Assembly (NCBI GenBank): GCA_049890275.1 | Contig: JBMHBT010000001.1 | Coordinates: 1 to 64,000 of the forward strand | Reading direction: 5' to 3' | DNA from: UBA7374 sp049890275 | GTDB lineage: Bacteria > Verrucomicrobiota > Verrucomicrobiia > Opitutales > Coraliomargaritaceae | Length of the DNA: 64,000 bases | Shown: piece by piece, positions 1-8,523 of the stretch | Position numbering within the stretch: the first letter of the stretch is position 1 | Layout: each line of letters begins with the position of its first letter | Made by a program: the position numbers and the translations under genes | The notes under the pieces: generated by a model | What the model saw: only the letters and a program-made list of their open reading frames with translations | Databases searched by the model: none | What the model was told of the DNA's origin: nothing

Positions 1-303
1 AGTGCCCCAATCAAATTCGATAAACACAAGTGATAGGCCAATGTCGTTGACTGAGCGCAAACGGGTCACACCCGTGACCCCCATCAAAGAGTTTTCCAAA
101 GGGATCGTCACAAGTGTCTCCACTTCTTCCGGGGAGAAGCCTGAAGCTTCGGTCAGGATCGTAACGGTTGGCTTAGTCAGATCCGGAAGCACTTCGACGG
201 GTAGCTCACGTGCGGTCTTCAGGCCCAGAATGAAGACTAGCAGAGCAAAGGCCAAAATCAGTGGCCTTTGAGAAAGCGAAAACTGTATGAGCTTATTGAG
301 CAT
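1..303 (-). CDS. Heavy-metal efflux RND permease (CusA/CzcA type), N-terminal part only
   Basis: Translating the complement from the ATG at 303 gives 101 residues before the window edge, so the remaining roughly 900 residues lie outside. The first membrane helix is at about residues 13-31 (LILAFALLVFILGL). It is followed by the motif LPVEVLPDLTKPTV, typical of the HME-RND pump family, and the start of the first periplasmic porter domain. These proton-driven inner-membrane pumps export divalent or monovalent metal ions through an adaptor and a TolC channel. The ATG overlaps the last 11 bases of the adaptor gene, which implies translational coupling. Metal specificity cannot be told from this fragment. 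Confidence 0.9.
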   Translation of the reverse strand, partial: MLNKLIQFSLSQRPLILAFALLVFILGLKTARELPVEVLPDLTKPTVTILTEASGFSPEEVETLVTIPLENSLMGVTGVTRLRSVNDIGLSLVFIEFDWGT

Positions 304-1453
304 CTTCAGCCTCGCTTTCTGTTTGGCGTCGTTTCCAGAGCATCTGTGCTGCAATGAGGAAGAGGAGTGTCGTCACAGCTGCGTAGAGCATTAGCGCCTG
401 ATTCATGGCAGCGTTGCCGGAGCCCTCTGCGTCGCCCTCATGCGCATGATCGTCATGGCTCTCTTCCTTTGCAGCTTTCTGCTCTTCTGCAACTGGAGTG
501 CCGTCTTCGTTGTGCTCGTGTCCGTGGGCTGCATCCAGTGCTTCCTTCAACGACATGCCGGAGCCGCTACCAGAGAAACTCAGCGCATAGGAACCTTGGG
601 TTACTACTTCATCGCCGGGGAAAAGACCACTAATGACCTCAACATACTGATCGTTCTCTTCTCCGAGCACGACTGGTGCACGGACAAATGCATTCGGCAG
701 TTCAAAGTCTTTTACGAAAACAATGCGGTTGGCCGGATCACCTTGAATCGCAGTGCGCGGGATCGAGAGAACGAATGGCTTCGTTTCAAGGACGATGGAG
801 AACTCCGCACGCATGCCGGGGCGCAATTTCCCTTCGGCATTATCCAACTCGAAGATACCTTCGACGGTGCCTGCCTGACGGTCGGCTTCGACACCAAATC
901 GGGTCAGCTTTGCCTCAACTCGTTCATCACCTAGAGCCGGGATGTGGATGTAGGCCAAGGTGCCGATATCTGTTTGAGCGGCTTCCTTTTCTGGAATTTT
1001 GGCGACTGCCCAGAGTTTCGACCGATCCGAAATGTCCAATAACTCTGCTGAAGGCTCGACGGGTTGTCCCACACGGACATGGGAAGCGACGACCAAACCT
1101 GCCTGTGGGGCTTTCAGTGAAACGCTTGGCGGTGGATCGCCGGGTTGACGACTTTCGACTGTCGCCAGCACGTCGCCAGACGCGACCGTGTCTCCGACAA
1201 AAGCTTTGAGATCAATCACGCGGCCTGCAATCCGAGAGGATAAAACTGAGCGGCTAGCTGGAATTTCCTCAATTCGCCCAATTGCAAACACAGTTGTCTC
1301 GAAGTCGCGCTCCTCGGCCTCCTCTGTTTGGATACGAAGATTATGAACCCCATTTTCATCAAGCAAGATGGTGCTGTCTGCGCGGAGATTTTCAGCAGCA
1401 TGTGCTGTTGATATGGCAAAAATGCAAAGTAAAAGAATGCTACTTAGTTTCAT
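293..1453 (-). CDS. RND efflux periplasmic adaptor with His-rich tail and C-terminal membrane helix
   Basis: Membrane-fusion (CusB/CzcB-like) subunit joining the inner-membrane pump to the outer-membrane channel. The ATG at 1453 was chosen because AGGAGA lies just upstream and a signal peptide (MKLSSILLLCIFAISTAHA) follows. The upstream in-frame extension lies inside the tolC-like gene. Barrel-sandwich/lipoyl halves are visible (SSRIAGRVIDL and LKAPQAGLV), then a beta-barrel domain. After about residue 300 there is an acidic linker with His clusters (HGHEHNEDG, HDDHAHEG) and a final hydrophobic helix (LMLYAAVTTLLFLIAA). Most family members lack this C-terminal anchor. The start overlaps the upstream stop as ATGA. 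Confidence 0.9.
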   Translation of the reverse strand: MKLSSILLLCIFAISTAHAAENLRADSTILLDENGVHNLRIQTEEAEERDFETTVFAIGRIEEIPASRSVLSSRIAGRVIDLKAFVGDTVASGDVLATVESRQPGDPPPSVSLKAPQAGLVVASHVRVGQPVEPSAELLDISDRSKLWAVAKIPEKEAAQTDIGTLAYIHIPALGDERVEAKLTRFGVEADRQAGTVEGIFELDNAEGKLRPGMRAEFSIVLETKPFVLSIPRTAIQGDPANRIVFVKDFELPNAFVRAPVVLGEENDQYVEVISGLFPGDEVVTQGSYALSFSGSGSGMSLKEALDAAHGHEHNEDGTPVAEEQKAAKEESHDDHAHEGDAEGSGNAAMNQALMLYAAVTTLLFLIAAQMLWKRRQTESEAEDAQ

Positions 1454-2739
1454 TGGTGAGATCTCCTGTAGGAAGGGTTTGAGAGGTTGCTGGCTGTGGC
1501 TGCACGCCATTTGATCAGGATTTGATTCAGTTCATGCCGAAGGGCGACTTGAGCGGTTTTGATCTCAAGCCTCTGTTCCTGCACACGGAAGACTTCCCCC
1601 AAATCGACCTGACCAGCCGCATAGGCGCGATTGATCTCCACAAGGTTTTGCTCAACCAAGCCGACTGCGCTTTCCTTGTATTCGGTCAATTGCAGGTGGG
1701 TTGCTTCTGCATTATGGCGAAGGGCATTCGCTTCGTTTTCTAAGCGAAGCTTTAGTGCAGTTGCCTCGTGGTAAATCTTTCGTTCACGAGATCGGCTCGC
1801 TTCAATTTCCCCACGATTCTTGCTGTGCAACGGCAAGGGGATCGAAAACCCAATTCCGAAGAAGCGGTCCGTTTCCCTTCCGACGGGTTCGTCGACGGCA
1901 CGTTCCTCCTCAAAGAAAATCTCTATGGCTATGTCAGCCCAACGCTCAGCCTTGGCGACTGCCGTTTGACCTTGGGCGATCTCAGCCAGAAGCGTTTTGA
2001 ACTGATATTCAGGATGAGCCTCCATTAGCTCGCCGCTCAAATTAGTCATGTCGGGGAGGACATCCTGCCCTGATTGGCCTGGTAGTATCTCGATTTCGAC
2101 ATCCTGCGGTATTCCCAGAAGACTACGTAGCTCACCCATTGCAGTATGGCGTTCTTTAGTGAGGCTTTGAATGTCCTGTTTTACGGCAAACTGAGTGACC
2201 CGCACTTGATTCAGGTCGAGGGTAGATGCCTCTCCATTCTGAATTCGCTTTTCCAAAAAAGTAGTGAAGCTCTCCTGAAGCTCGATCACTTCATTTAAAA
2301 GAGACAAGCGATCGTCCAGACTGGTGATGGTATCTAGAGCAAGTTCGACATCGCGAATGAGTAATCGCTCCTGATTGCGGAGTTCACTTTCGGCCAATTG
2401 GACTTCTAGGGCTGAAACACTTTTCAAAAGCTTGAGCCGATTGGTCACCGGAAAGCGCTGTTCGAACCCAATCGAATAAGCGTGTTCACCCTCGTCGTTG
2501 AATGCCTTGTCCGAGGCATATTCAAGGTTCAACTCTGGGTTATCCAGTCTGCCAGAGTATCTGGAATACGCGCTTGCTTCCTCTATGGCGGCTCGCGCTG
2601 CACCTAGTGACTGGTTTTCGCGTAGAGCGAGCGCGACAGCGTCTGAACGGTTGAGTTGCTTGGCACCTGAGGGCGCAGCTTGTGCGAACGGTGAATAAAG
2701 AATAAGTAGTGAAATCAGTAAGAAATTATAAGTATGCAT
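1450..2739 (-). CDS. TolC-family outer-membrane efflux channel (CusC/CzcC-like)
   Basis: 429 residues with a signal peptide (LLISLLILYSPFAQA) and two copies of the outer-membrane-factor repeat, rich in long amphipathic helices (roughly residues 35-215 and 235-420). Motifs such as DNPELNLEY and GFSIPLPLHSKNRGEIEAS are typical of metal-efflux TolC homologues. It should form the outer-membrane exit duct of the tripartite pump whose adaptor and permease follow in the same operon. The stop codon overlaps the adaptor start (ATGA), and the adaptor's ribosome-binding site lies inside this gene's last codons. Length is normal for the family. Confidence 0.92.
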   Translation of the reverse strand: MHTYNFLLISLLILYSPFAQAAPSGAKQLNRSDAVALALRENQSLGAARAAIEEASAYSRYSGRLDNPELNLEYASDKAFNDEGEHAYSIGFEQRFPVTNRLKLLKSVSALEVQLAESELRNQERLLIRDVELALDTITSLDDRLSLLNEVIELQESFTTFLEKRIQNGEASTLDLNQVRVTQFAVKQDIQSLTKERHTAMGELRSLLGIPQDVEIEILPGQSGQDVLPDMTNLSGELMEAHPEYQFKTLLAEIAQGQTAVAKAERWADIAIEIFFEEERAVDEPVGRETDRFFGIGFSIPLPLHSKNRGEIEASRSRERKIYHEATALKLRLENEANALRHNAEATHLQLTEYKESAVGLVEQNLVEINRAYAAGQVDLGEVFRVQEQRLEIKTAQVALRHELNQILIKWRAATASNLSNPSYRRSHQ

Positions 2740-2770
2740 GAAAAAACCTGTTTAGTAGAAACATCATCGA

Positions 2771-2786
2771 GCACACATTAGTGTGC
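2771..2786. repeat. Short perfect inverted repeat ahead of the tolC-like gene
   Basis: GCACAC-ATTA-GTGTGC, arms of 6 bases, in the 94-base gap between the His-rich gene and the tolC-like gene. It has no T-tract on either side, so it is not a typical terminator. It could be a regulator site or an mRNA hairpin that sets relative expression of the two genes. No known operator consensus is recognised. Confidence 0.4.
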
Positions 2787-2833
2787 GCCGAATACTGTGC
2801 GGAAACACCCACACATCGTTCTCTAATCAGGTT

Positions 2834-3286
2834 TTAAAGACGGAGCACCGTCTTACGGACACATTGTTCTAAAACTCCACATTTATCGGGTGGAGCCCGA
2901 GGTGATAAACCTAGCTCGGGAAAAGCACTCGCGATTGAAGCTGGCTCAAACTGCTCATAATCATAACTGACCAAAACTGGTTTCTTAACCGAAAATGATT
3001 CACAGATGCGACGGATTGGCTCGTCCGACGATTTCATGACGACATCGAAACAGTGCGGGGCTTCTTCCATCGATTGCCCGGAATGGCTTTCATCGGCATG
3101 CAAATGTGTATGCTCCGATTCAACCTCATGGCCATGGCAGTCGTCGCCATGGCCGGAATGTTCACCAGCGACTAGATGACCATAGTTATGATCATGTAGA
3201 CACAGCATAGCACCGCCGGACGCGACCAGCAGGCTATTCATCGCCATCATTAGTATCAGGCAATACACTGTGGATTTTCGAAACAT
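2834..3286 (-). CDS. Small exported His-rich protein, first gene of the metal-efflux operon
   Basis: About 150 residues. A signal peptide or N-terminal anchor (VYCLILMMAMNSLLVASGG) is followed by a His/Cys-rich region: CLHDHNYGH, HSGHGDDCHGHE, HTHLHADESH. The C-terminal half is less biased, with further Cys residues (HCFD, RICES, KCGV, QCVR). The ATG at 3286 is preferred, though a GTG two codons upstream is possible. The clustered His/Asp/Cys residues suggest periplasmic metal binding, which fits a sensor, buffer or metallochaperone feeding the pump encoded downstream. No named family is recognised and the function is inferred from composition and neighbours. Confidence 0.75.
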   Translation of the reverse strand: MFRKSTVYCLILMMAMNSLLVASGGAMLCLHDHNYGHLVAGEHSGHGDDCHGHEVESEHTHLHADESHSGQSMEEAPHCFDVVMKSSDEPIRRICESFSVKKPVLVSYDYEQFEPASIASAFPELGLSPRAPPDKCGVLEQCVRKTVLRL

Positions 3287-3288
3287 GC

Positions 3289-3312
3289 TCACGTTTAGAT
3301 GAATACACGTGA
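3289..3312. promoter_or_regulatory. Inverted repeat at the start of the metal-efflux operon
   Basis: TCACGT, 12 bases, ACGTGA. It straddles the beginning of the His-rich gene at the head of the operon. The position suits a repressor or activator site, but the arms are short, no cognate regulator gene is in view, and chance occurrence is possible. Confidence 0.25.
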
Positions 3313-3761
3313 AAATTGTTCCTTGTCAATGGGGATGAGGTTTGTGTTTGCCTTACATCAAAATCGATCAGCGCACATAATCAGAGGATCGTTGATGCTC
3401 ATACCGTCGTCGCAGTATGTATGTTTTGTCGCTTGGCTCCTCATGTGCAAATTTTTGCTCACGCTCAGCCTTGTTTCTCTTTGTATTGAAAAAATCTCCT
3501 GACTCTACTCAAGGCCCAACGCCTTGCTTCTTCGAACAACATACTATAGTGATTTCATGCTACGATGAGAGCATGGAATTTTTAACTGTCCATGAGCTGT
3601 CCCGGCAATTCAATTTGTTGTCACCAACGACCATACCAACGTTCGCGCTGAACAGATTCAAGAACAAGCAAGGAGATCGACTCACTCACCATCGCTGTTT
3701 TCTTTGGTTTGCCCTAACTCCAAACTCGAAGATTCGACACTCGCCACCATCATCGGATGGC
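3313..3761. other. Intergenic stretch without a supported gene
   Basis: About 450 bases between the divergently placed metal operon start and the 3' end of the TPR lipoprotein gene. Plus-strand reading frames exist (for example one starting at 3572 with MEFLTVHELSRQFN, which resembles the start of small DNA-binding proteins). Translation degenerates immediately afterwards and the frame runs into the antisense of the neighbour. I see no RNA gene, terminator or repeat. A decayed gene remnant is possible but not demonstrated. Confidence 0.4.
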
Positions 3762-6092
3762 TCACTCCACAAACTGAAACAGAGACGATCGGTTGCGTGC
3801 ATCGTGAATGTAGTCTCCCTGACGCATAAACGTCCATGTATCCTGGAACATCGGCCACTTGTTTTTCAGCAGGCCTACTGGTAGGTGCCCTTCAGGATAG
3901 CAGGACAAGCGTTCCTCTGTGCTCAACTTGATCTTAATCCTGTTCGAGTTGGCATGTGTCACAATCCCAGTAAAGCGTTTGTGTGACGCGTAATCGCCAG
4001 CTTTCACACTCCCCTCGTCAGCCGTAAAGGTTTCACAAGTATACATATCATAGGTGAAGCTACGCCCCTTCACTGTGATGACATTCTTGCTTCTATTTGA
4101 ATACACACCGTCATTTTCCTGAGCCAACAATACATAGCGGCCATCCGGCCAATTACTACCAATCTTGAGTGGCGTCATCGGCTGATCTAGAATTCCTATA
4201 ATGTCAGCGAGCGCCTCTGGCACTTTCTCTTCAGGTGGTGCTGACACTTCTTCGTTGGAGACCTCACCTCGTGCTTTGCGCGCCGCTTCAAGCGCACGAT
4301 CCGAATCCTCAAAGCGTTCCAACTTCGCATAGGCAATCGAGAGGTTATACCATGCACGGGCGTGCAGAGGATTTAACTCCACCGCCGTTTCAAGAGATTC
4401 GACCGTCTTATCCATATCCTCCATTTCAGCATAGAGCAGACCTAAACTGTAGTGTAACAGAGCATTCTTTGGAAACTTCTCGACACCACTCGTCAAAAAC
4501 ATCTCTGCATCTTCCAATAGGCCACCCCCATGGAGAAGGACCGCCGATTGGTGGTAAACATCCGGATTCTCTTCATCATTTAGCACAGCCATCGCAAGCC
4601 GACTCTTCATAGTCTCTAAATCCCCCTGCTCCTTAAATTGATTGGCCTCTCTCAACAACTCCAACGCCCTGGGGTTCATATCCTTAACAACTTGTGCAGT
4701 TTCTTTTTGCACATCAGTCGACCCCGCGCTTTCAGGCGTTGATACTTCCACATGACTCGCCAACTCAGTAAATTTACAATCTCTGTCATCTCTGCCTTCG
4801 ACGTAGCGAGTGCCATACACAACCTGTCCATCTGCACGATCCTCGACATACATTTTGAATAATGGCCGTGGCCCGTGAACTGCCAAGATCTCGGGATCTG
4901 TTCCATCCAACCACATCGACAATTCGTCTGTCTCCTGATTGCGATAGCGGTAGGATGAACAATATATACGAATCAGCTTACGATGCTTAATCCCAAACTC
5001 TCGCTCATGACTCGGACTCAGTGCGATTTCCTCTCCCTTGAAATCGATCTTATTCAATTCATAGGTAAAAGCATCCCATTTCTTATTGTATAGCTGCATA
5101 CGCTCCGACTCCTGGACATGGACACTGCCCTGTGAGTTGTTGATCTCGACGTATGGACTCAAGATGCTTCGACATTCCACCCCAGACAGTCGTTTCGGTT
5201 TAACCACATCGAACACACCGAACGCAGCTGGCATGCCCCCAGATAATGAATCCATTCGGGTTATTTCCCATGACTCCGCCCCCTTGTGCCCTTCGACCTC
5301 GATCACAAACAAGGGCAGCCTACCACGCACCACTTGCTCAGGCTCCCACATATCCCACTTTTCTGATTCTGCATGCTTCACACGATATGAAGTCATATAA
5401 ATCTCCACCTTCTCTTTCACGTAGGAGTTACCGAAGTTCAGACGCTGCGCCTCTGAGATCGGGAGTTCCCGATATACAAACTCCGGAGATTGGATTTCAT
5501 AACAATCCCATCCCCGACTGCCCCTGAGTTTGCTCATGAATAAAGCAGCGACTGAACCGTTTTGCTGAACATAGTTGGCCAGCAGTTCATGCACACGTGG
5601 ATGCTCCTCAATATTCGCAACCACACGACTCGCATCGCCGACAGAAATCTTTCGGTCATACAAATAAACAACGGTGCCATCCGCAAGCCTCGCACTGATG
5701 TTCCCATCCGCATGAAACTCCTGTTGGTATGTTTCACCGTCCACTGTCTGGAGTGCTGGGACATACTTTCCCTGCCCCACTAGATCTTCGAATTTTGCAG
5801 ATACTAAACCGGTCTCCTGCATCAACTGGTCGAACGCCGTTCCCAGTCGATCAAGGTTTGCTTGAATCGCTGCAGTCATCTCAGCCGACGAGGCTTGTGA
5901 AGGCTGCGTAGTCGGCTTCGCCCCAGAAACCGTAGAGTCCACCGCGGCATCCGCCCCTGCTACTTCTTGCCGCGCCCCTGAGCTTTCAGAAGCCTCACTC
6001 TCGGGCGCTTTCTCGCCGCAACCGCTCAAGACTAGTAGAGCAAAAGCGATACAGTTAAAAGGACGACGACATATACCATTTAACTTTTCCAT
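3762..6092 (-). CDS. Large TPR-containing lipoprotein of unknown function
   Basis: 776 residues. The N-terminus carries a lipobox (LVLSGCGEK), so the mature protein should be acylated and membrane-anchored. A low-complexity Ser/Ala/Glu linker follows to about residue 70. Residues about 80-450 form a region with two similar segments; phrases resembling VYxRELPISEAQ and matching 'KxxIYMTSYRVKHAES' / 'IRIYCSSYRYRNQET' suggest an internal duplication. Residues about 470-600 contain tetratricopeptide repeats (ARAWYNLSIAYAKLERFEDS). A C-terminal 150-residue domain has no recognised family. It is transcribed alone, with no operon partner. TPRs suggest a protein-protein scaffold, and the actual role is unknown. 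Confidence 0.85.
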   Translation of the reverse strand: MEKLNGICRRPFNCIAFALLVLSGCGEKAPESEASESSGARQEVAGADAAVDSTVSGAKPTTQPSQASSAEMTAAIQANLDRLGTAFDQLMQETGLVSAKFEDLVGQGKYVPALQTVDGETYQQEFHADGNISARLADGTVVYLYDRKISVGDASRVVANIEEHPRVHELLANYVQQNGSVAALFMSKLRGSRGWDCYEIQSPEFVYRELPISEAQRLNFGNSYVKEKVEIYMTSYRVKHAESEKWDMWEPEQVVRGRLPLFVIEVEGHKGAESWEITRMDSLSGGMPAAFGVFDVVKPKRLSGVECRSILSPYVEINNSQGSVHVQESERMQLYNKKWDAFTYELNKIDFKGEEIALSPSHEREFGIKHRKLIRIYCSSYRYRNQETDELSMWLDGTDPEILAVHGPRPLFKMYVEDRADGQVVYGTRYVEGRDDRDCKFTELASHVEVSTPESAGSTDVQKETAQVVKDMNPRALELLREANQFKEQGDLETMKSRLAMAVLNDEENPDVYHQSAVLLHGGGLLEDAEMFLTSGVEKFPKNALLHYSLGLLYAEMEDMDKTVESLETAVELNPLHARAWYNLSIAYAKLERFEDSDRALEAARKARGEVSNEEVSAPPEEKVPEALADIIGILDQPMTPLKIGSNWPDGRYVLLAQENDGVYSNRSKNVITVKGRSFTYDMYTCETFTADEGSVKAGDYASHKRFTGIVTHANSNRIKIKLSTEERLSCYPEGHLPVGLLKNKWPMFQDTWTFMRQGDYIHDARNRSSLFQFVE

Positions 6093-6329
6093 AACTCGAT
6101 TGGTTACCTACCCATAGCGAGCACACGTTAGCACGAAAAGATCAAACCAGCGCGCTACACCTGCAATTAAAAGAACTTCTAGCCTAAATAAGACGCGCAT
6201 AATTACCACTCAAGCTGGACCACGAGTTCGGCCTACAGTCAATAGCGCCCCACCCGATTCCTTGTTAGGATGCAAGAGGAAGCAGTTCATTCTGAACTAC
6301 TCAATCTGAACCCAAACGAAAGGAATCCC

Positions 6330-7655
6330 ATGTCCAGAAATGGCACGACTCCCTACGTGGACTTCAAGGTCGTGAAAGACCGTGTGTCCATTACTAAAAT
6401 CCTTGAGCATTACGGTCTGTTGCAAAACCTGCGCAAGACCAATGATGATCAACTGACTGGCTGCTGCCCGATTCACAAAGGCGAAAATCCAACTGCCTTC
6501 CGGGTCAGTATCTCGAAAAACTGCTGGAATTGCTTCAGTAGTTGTAAATCCGGCGGCAACATCCTCGAATTCGTTGCAAAGATGGAAGACATCAGCATTC
6601 GAGAGGCCGCAAGGCTGATCGCTGAATGGTTTGACCTGAAAGAAGCCTTTCAGGCTCCTGACAAACCAACTCCAAAGAAACGTAGCAGGACTCCAGCGAA
6701 GGTCAATGGCAGCAAAACCGATGAGCCAAAGCCTGAGGCCGAGGACGAAACGATCACCGAGAACAAGCCCTTGAGCTTCGAACTCAAGCATCTCGAAATC
6801 GATCACCCTTACCTCGCCGAGCGTGGACTCAGCAAAGAAACCATCGAGACCTTTGGCCTCGGTTTCTGCACGAAAGGGGTGATGCGCAATCGCATCGTCA
6901 TCCCGATCCACAACGGCAAGGGGCAATTGGTCGCTTATGCAGGACGGACGCCCGGAGACCCTCCGGAGGGTGAAGAGAAATACAAACTCCCCAAAGGCTT
7001 TCGGAAGTCATTGGAAGTTTTCAACCTTCACCGTGCACTGGAAACAGACAAGGAGCAGCCACTGTATATCGTGGAAGGCTTCTTCGATTGCATGCGCCTC
7101 TGGCAATCCGGTATCAAACGTGTCGTTTGCCTGATGGGCAGTAGCCTATCTGAGGCACAAGAAGATGCGATCATACACGCCACACATCAAAACTCCAAGA
7201 TCATCTTGTTGTTTGATGAGGATGAGGCCGGACGCAAAGGCCGCGAGACCGCCGCCGCTCAACTCGCCAGCAAGCTGTATGTGCATATCCTCCCACTGGA
7301 ATCGGAGGGCATGCAACCCGACTCGTTGACCGAGAGCGAAATTGAATCGTTCGGCGTCGAAGAACCCGGTGCATCCTACGGACTCCCTAAGCCGAAGTTC
7401 AGCTTGGGCCGAACTGTAGCGACGCAGTCGGTAGTCAACTCGATCCCCGCCGATGAAGTTCGGATCGCACTTGGACGCCACCTGAGCGGCGACTGGGGCG
7501 ACCTAGAAGACGAAGATCGCCAAGCCAACGAGCAGGCGCTCGTTGACGGTTCACGCCTCTTCTCGGTTTACCACAGTTCCACAGGCATCAAGTTCTACAT
7601 CATCACCGAAGCAGACCGGTCCGCTACGACCGCTCTGCTGCCCGAGGACTATTGA
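6330..7655 (+). CDS. CHC2 zinc-finger/TOPRIM primase-like protein
   Basis: 442 residues, counted from the ATG at 6330, which has AAAGGA six bases upstream. The in-frame ATG at 6270 lacks such a site. N-terminal DnaG-type zinc finger: CPIH at residues 46-49 and a Cys cluster at 65-72 ending in a GG (CKSGGNILEFV). TOPRIM core: E249 in VEGFFD and the acidic pair D296/D298 in LFDEDEAGRKG. Unlike DnaG (about 600 residues) it lacks a helicase-interaction domain and ends with about 100 unassigned residues. Such short primase-like proteins are typical of plasmids, phages and integrated elements. It is followed by its own terminator and begins the accessory island. Confidence 0.85.
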   Translation: MSRNGTTPYVDFKVVKDRVSITKILEHYGLLQNLRKTNDDQLTGCCPIHKGENPTAFRVSISKNCWNCFSSCKSGGNILEFVAKMEDISIREAARLIAEWFDLKEAFQAPDKPTPKKRSRTPAKVNGSKTDEPKPEAEDETITENKPLSFELKHLEIDHPYLAERGLSKETIETFGLGFCTKGVMRNRIVIPIHNGKGQLVAYAGRTPGDPPEGEEKYKLPKGFRKSLEVFNLHRALETDKEQPLYIVEGFFDCMRLWQSGIKRVVCLMGSSLSEAQEDAIIHATHQNSKIILLFDEDEAGRKGRETAAAQLASKLYVHILPLESEGMQPDSLTESEIESFGVEEPGASYGLPKPKFSLGRTVATQSVVNSIPADEVRIALGRHLSGDWGDLEDEDRQANEQALVDGSRLFSVYHSSTGIKFYIITEADRSATTALLPEDY

Positions 7656-7666
7656 GTCCCGAAAGC

Positions 7667-7696
7667 ACAGCTTCACACACCGTGAAGCTGTTTTTA
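7667..7696 (+). terminator. Rho-independent terminator after the primase-like gene
   Basis: Ten-base perfect stem (ACAGCTTCAC / GTGAAGCTGT) with a five-base loop, followed by TTTTAT. It lies 12 bases after the stop codon and separates transcription of the primase-like gene from the three downstream genes of the island. Confidence 0.85.
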
Positions 7697-7785
7697 TAGT
7701 AGCGTAGCTAACGCCCCGAGAAGGATTCCTTAATTGCACTCCCACAATGACGCATCCATCGTAAGCCACTCACAGTTACATCATT

Positions 7786-8520
7786 ATGGCCACGGGTTCC
7801 TTCTTCAGCAAATTCTTCTCGCCCAAAGAAGAGGTCATCAGTCACTGGTATGTGCCGGTGGATCACTTCGATTATAGTAGTGTCGATTTCTATGAAAAAA
7901 TCGAAGCCGCACTGGAATCCCGACAAGTCCCTGGACTGGACTCCAAACGTGAGGAGATTCGAGAAGGTGGCCTGCTCTCCGACAAACGTCTGTATTTGCG
8001 ACTGAAGCGCGAGCGACTCGTGTTCGATATCTGCGCGGCCCCTTTCGGCACCAGCTTTTTCTTCAGCTTCCGATTGGTTGAACTACCGCTGGGCATCAAG
8101 CTGATGCAACTCGCTGTCCTCTTCTTCAGTTCACTCATTTTCTTTGGCATCCTATGCGCCATCCTCGGCATAACCCTGGCCTGCGTGCTCATGTTCTTCC
8201 TGACACTCGGCGGAATGTTCCTGATGCGCAATTTGGTCACACTTGGACTCAAAGATATCGACGCGACCTTGATCAAAATCCCCATTATCGGAACCTTCTA
8301 CGAGTGCTTCTTTCGCAAAGAGACTTACTACCGTGAAGACACACGCCTGATGTATCTCACAACCGTCGAAACGATCACACAGCAAGTGGTCGATGAAGTG
8401 ACGGCATCGAAAGGCATTAAATTGATCAAGCGCTACGAGCGAACTCCAAGAGGCGGAAAGGTTTACTCTGAGAATGAGCATGCACCCCAACTCGAGGAAA
8501 CGTCTGAGCAATCTTCATAA
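7786..8520 (+). CDS. Two-helix membrane protein of unknown function next to the VirD4-like ATPase
   Basis: 244 residues. A soluble N-terminal part of about 100 residues is followed by two adjacent strongly hydrophobic helices (about 105-130, LAVLFFSSLIFFGILCAILG, and about 132-150, CVLMFFLTLGGMF). A cytoplasmic-looking C-terminal part ends in an acidic tail. No enzyme motif or named family is recognised. It ends three bases before the ATPase gene, so the two are almost certainly co-transcribed and probably co-functional. A membrane partner would be expected for a VirD4/TraG-like ATPase that normally needs a membrane anchor. No good ribosome-binding site precedes the ATG. Confidence 0.8.
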   Translation: MATGSFFSKFFSPKEEVISHWYVPVDHFDYSSVDFYEKIEAALESRQVPGLDSKREEIREGGLLSDKRLYLRLKRERLVFDICAAPFGTSFFFSFRLVELPLGIKLMQLAVLFFSSLIFFGILCAILGITLACVLMFFLTLGGMFLMRNLVTLGLKDIDATLIKIPIIGTFYECFFRKETYYREDTRLMYLTTVETITQQVVDEVTASKGIKLIKRYERTPRGGKVYSENEHAPQLEETSEQSS

Positions 8521-8523
8521 ACC

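Noticed and set aside
2..271. Open frame on the plus strand at the window start
   Set aside because: It is antisense to the RND permease start, whose minus-strand translation matches the HME-RND family clearly.
3417..3884. Plus-strand frame of 155 codons beginning before the TPR lipoprotein gene
   Set aside because: Only about 14 residues from 3572 look protein-like, the rest is low-quality and ends antisense to a real gene. A decayed DNA-binding protein is possible but unsupported.
6093..6329. Possible left attachment site of the accessory island
   Set aside because: No direct repeat of the tRNA-Cys 3' end was found here, so no att site is annotated.
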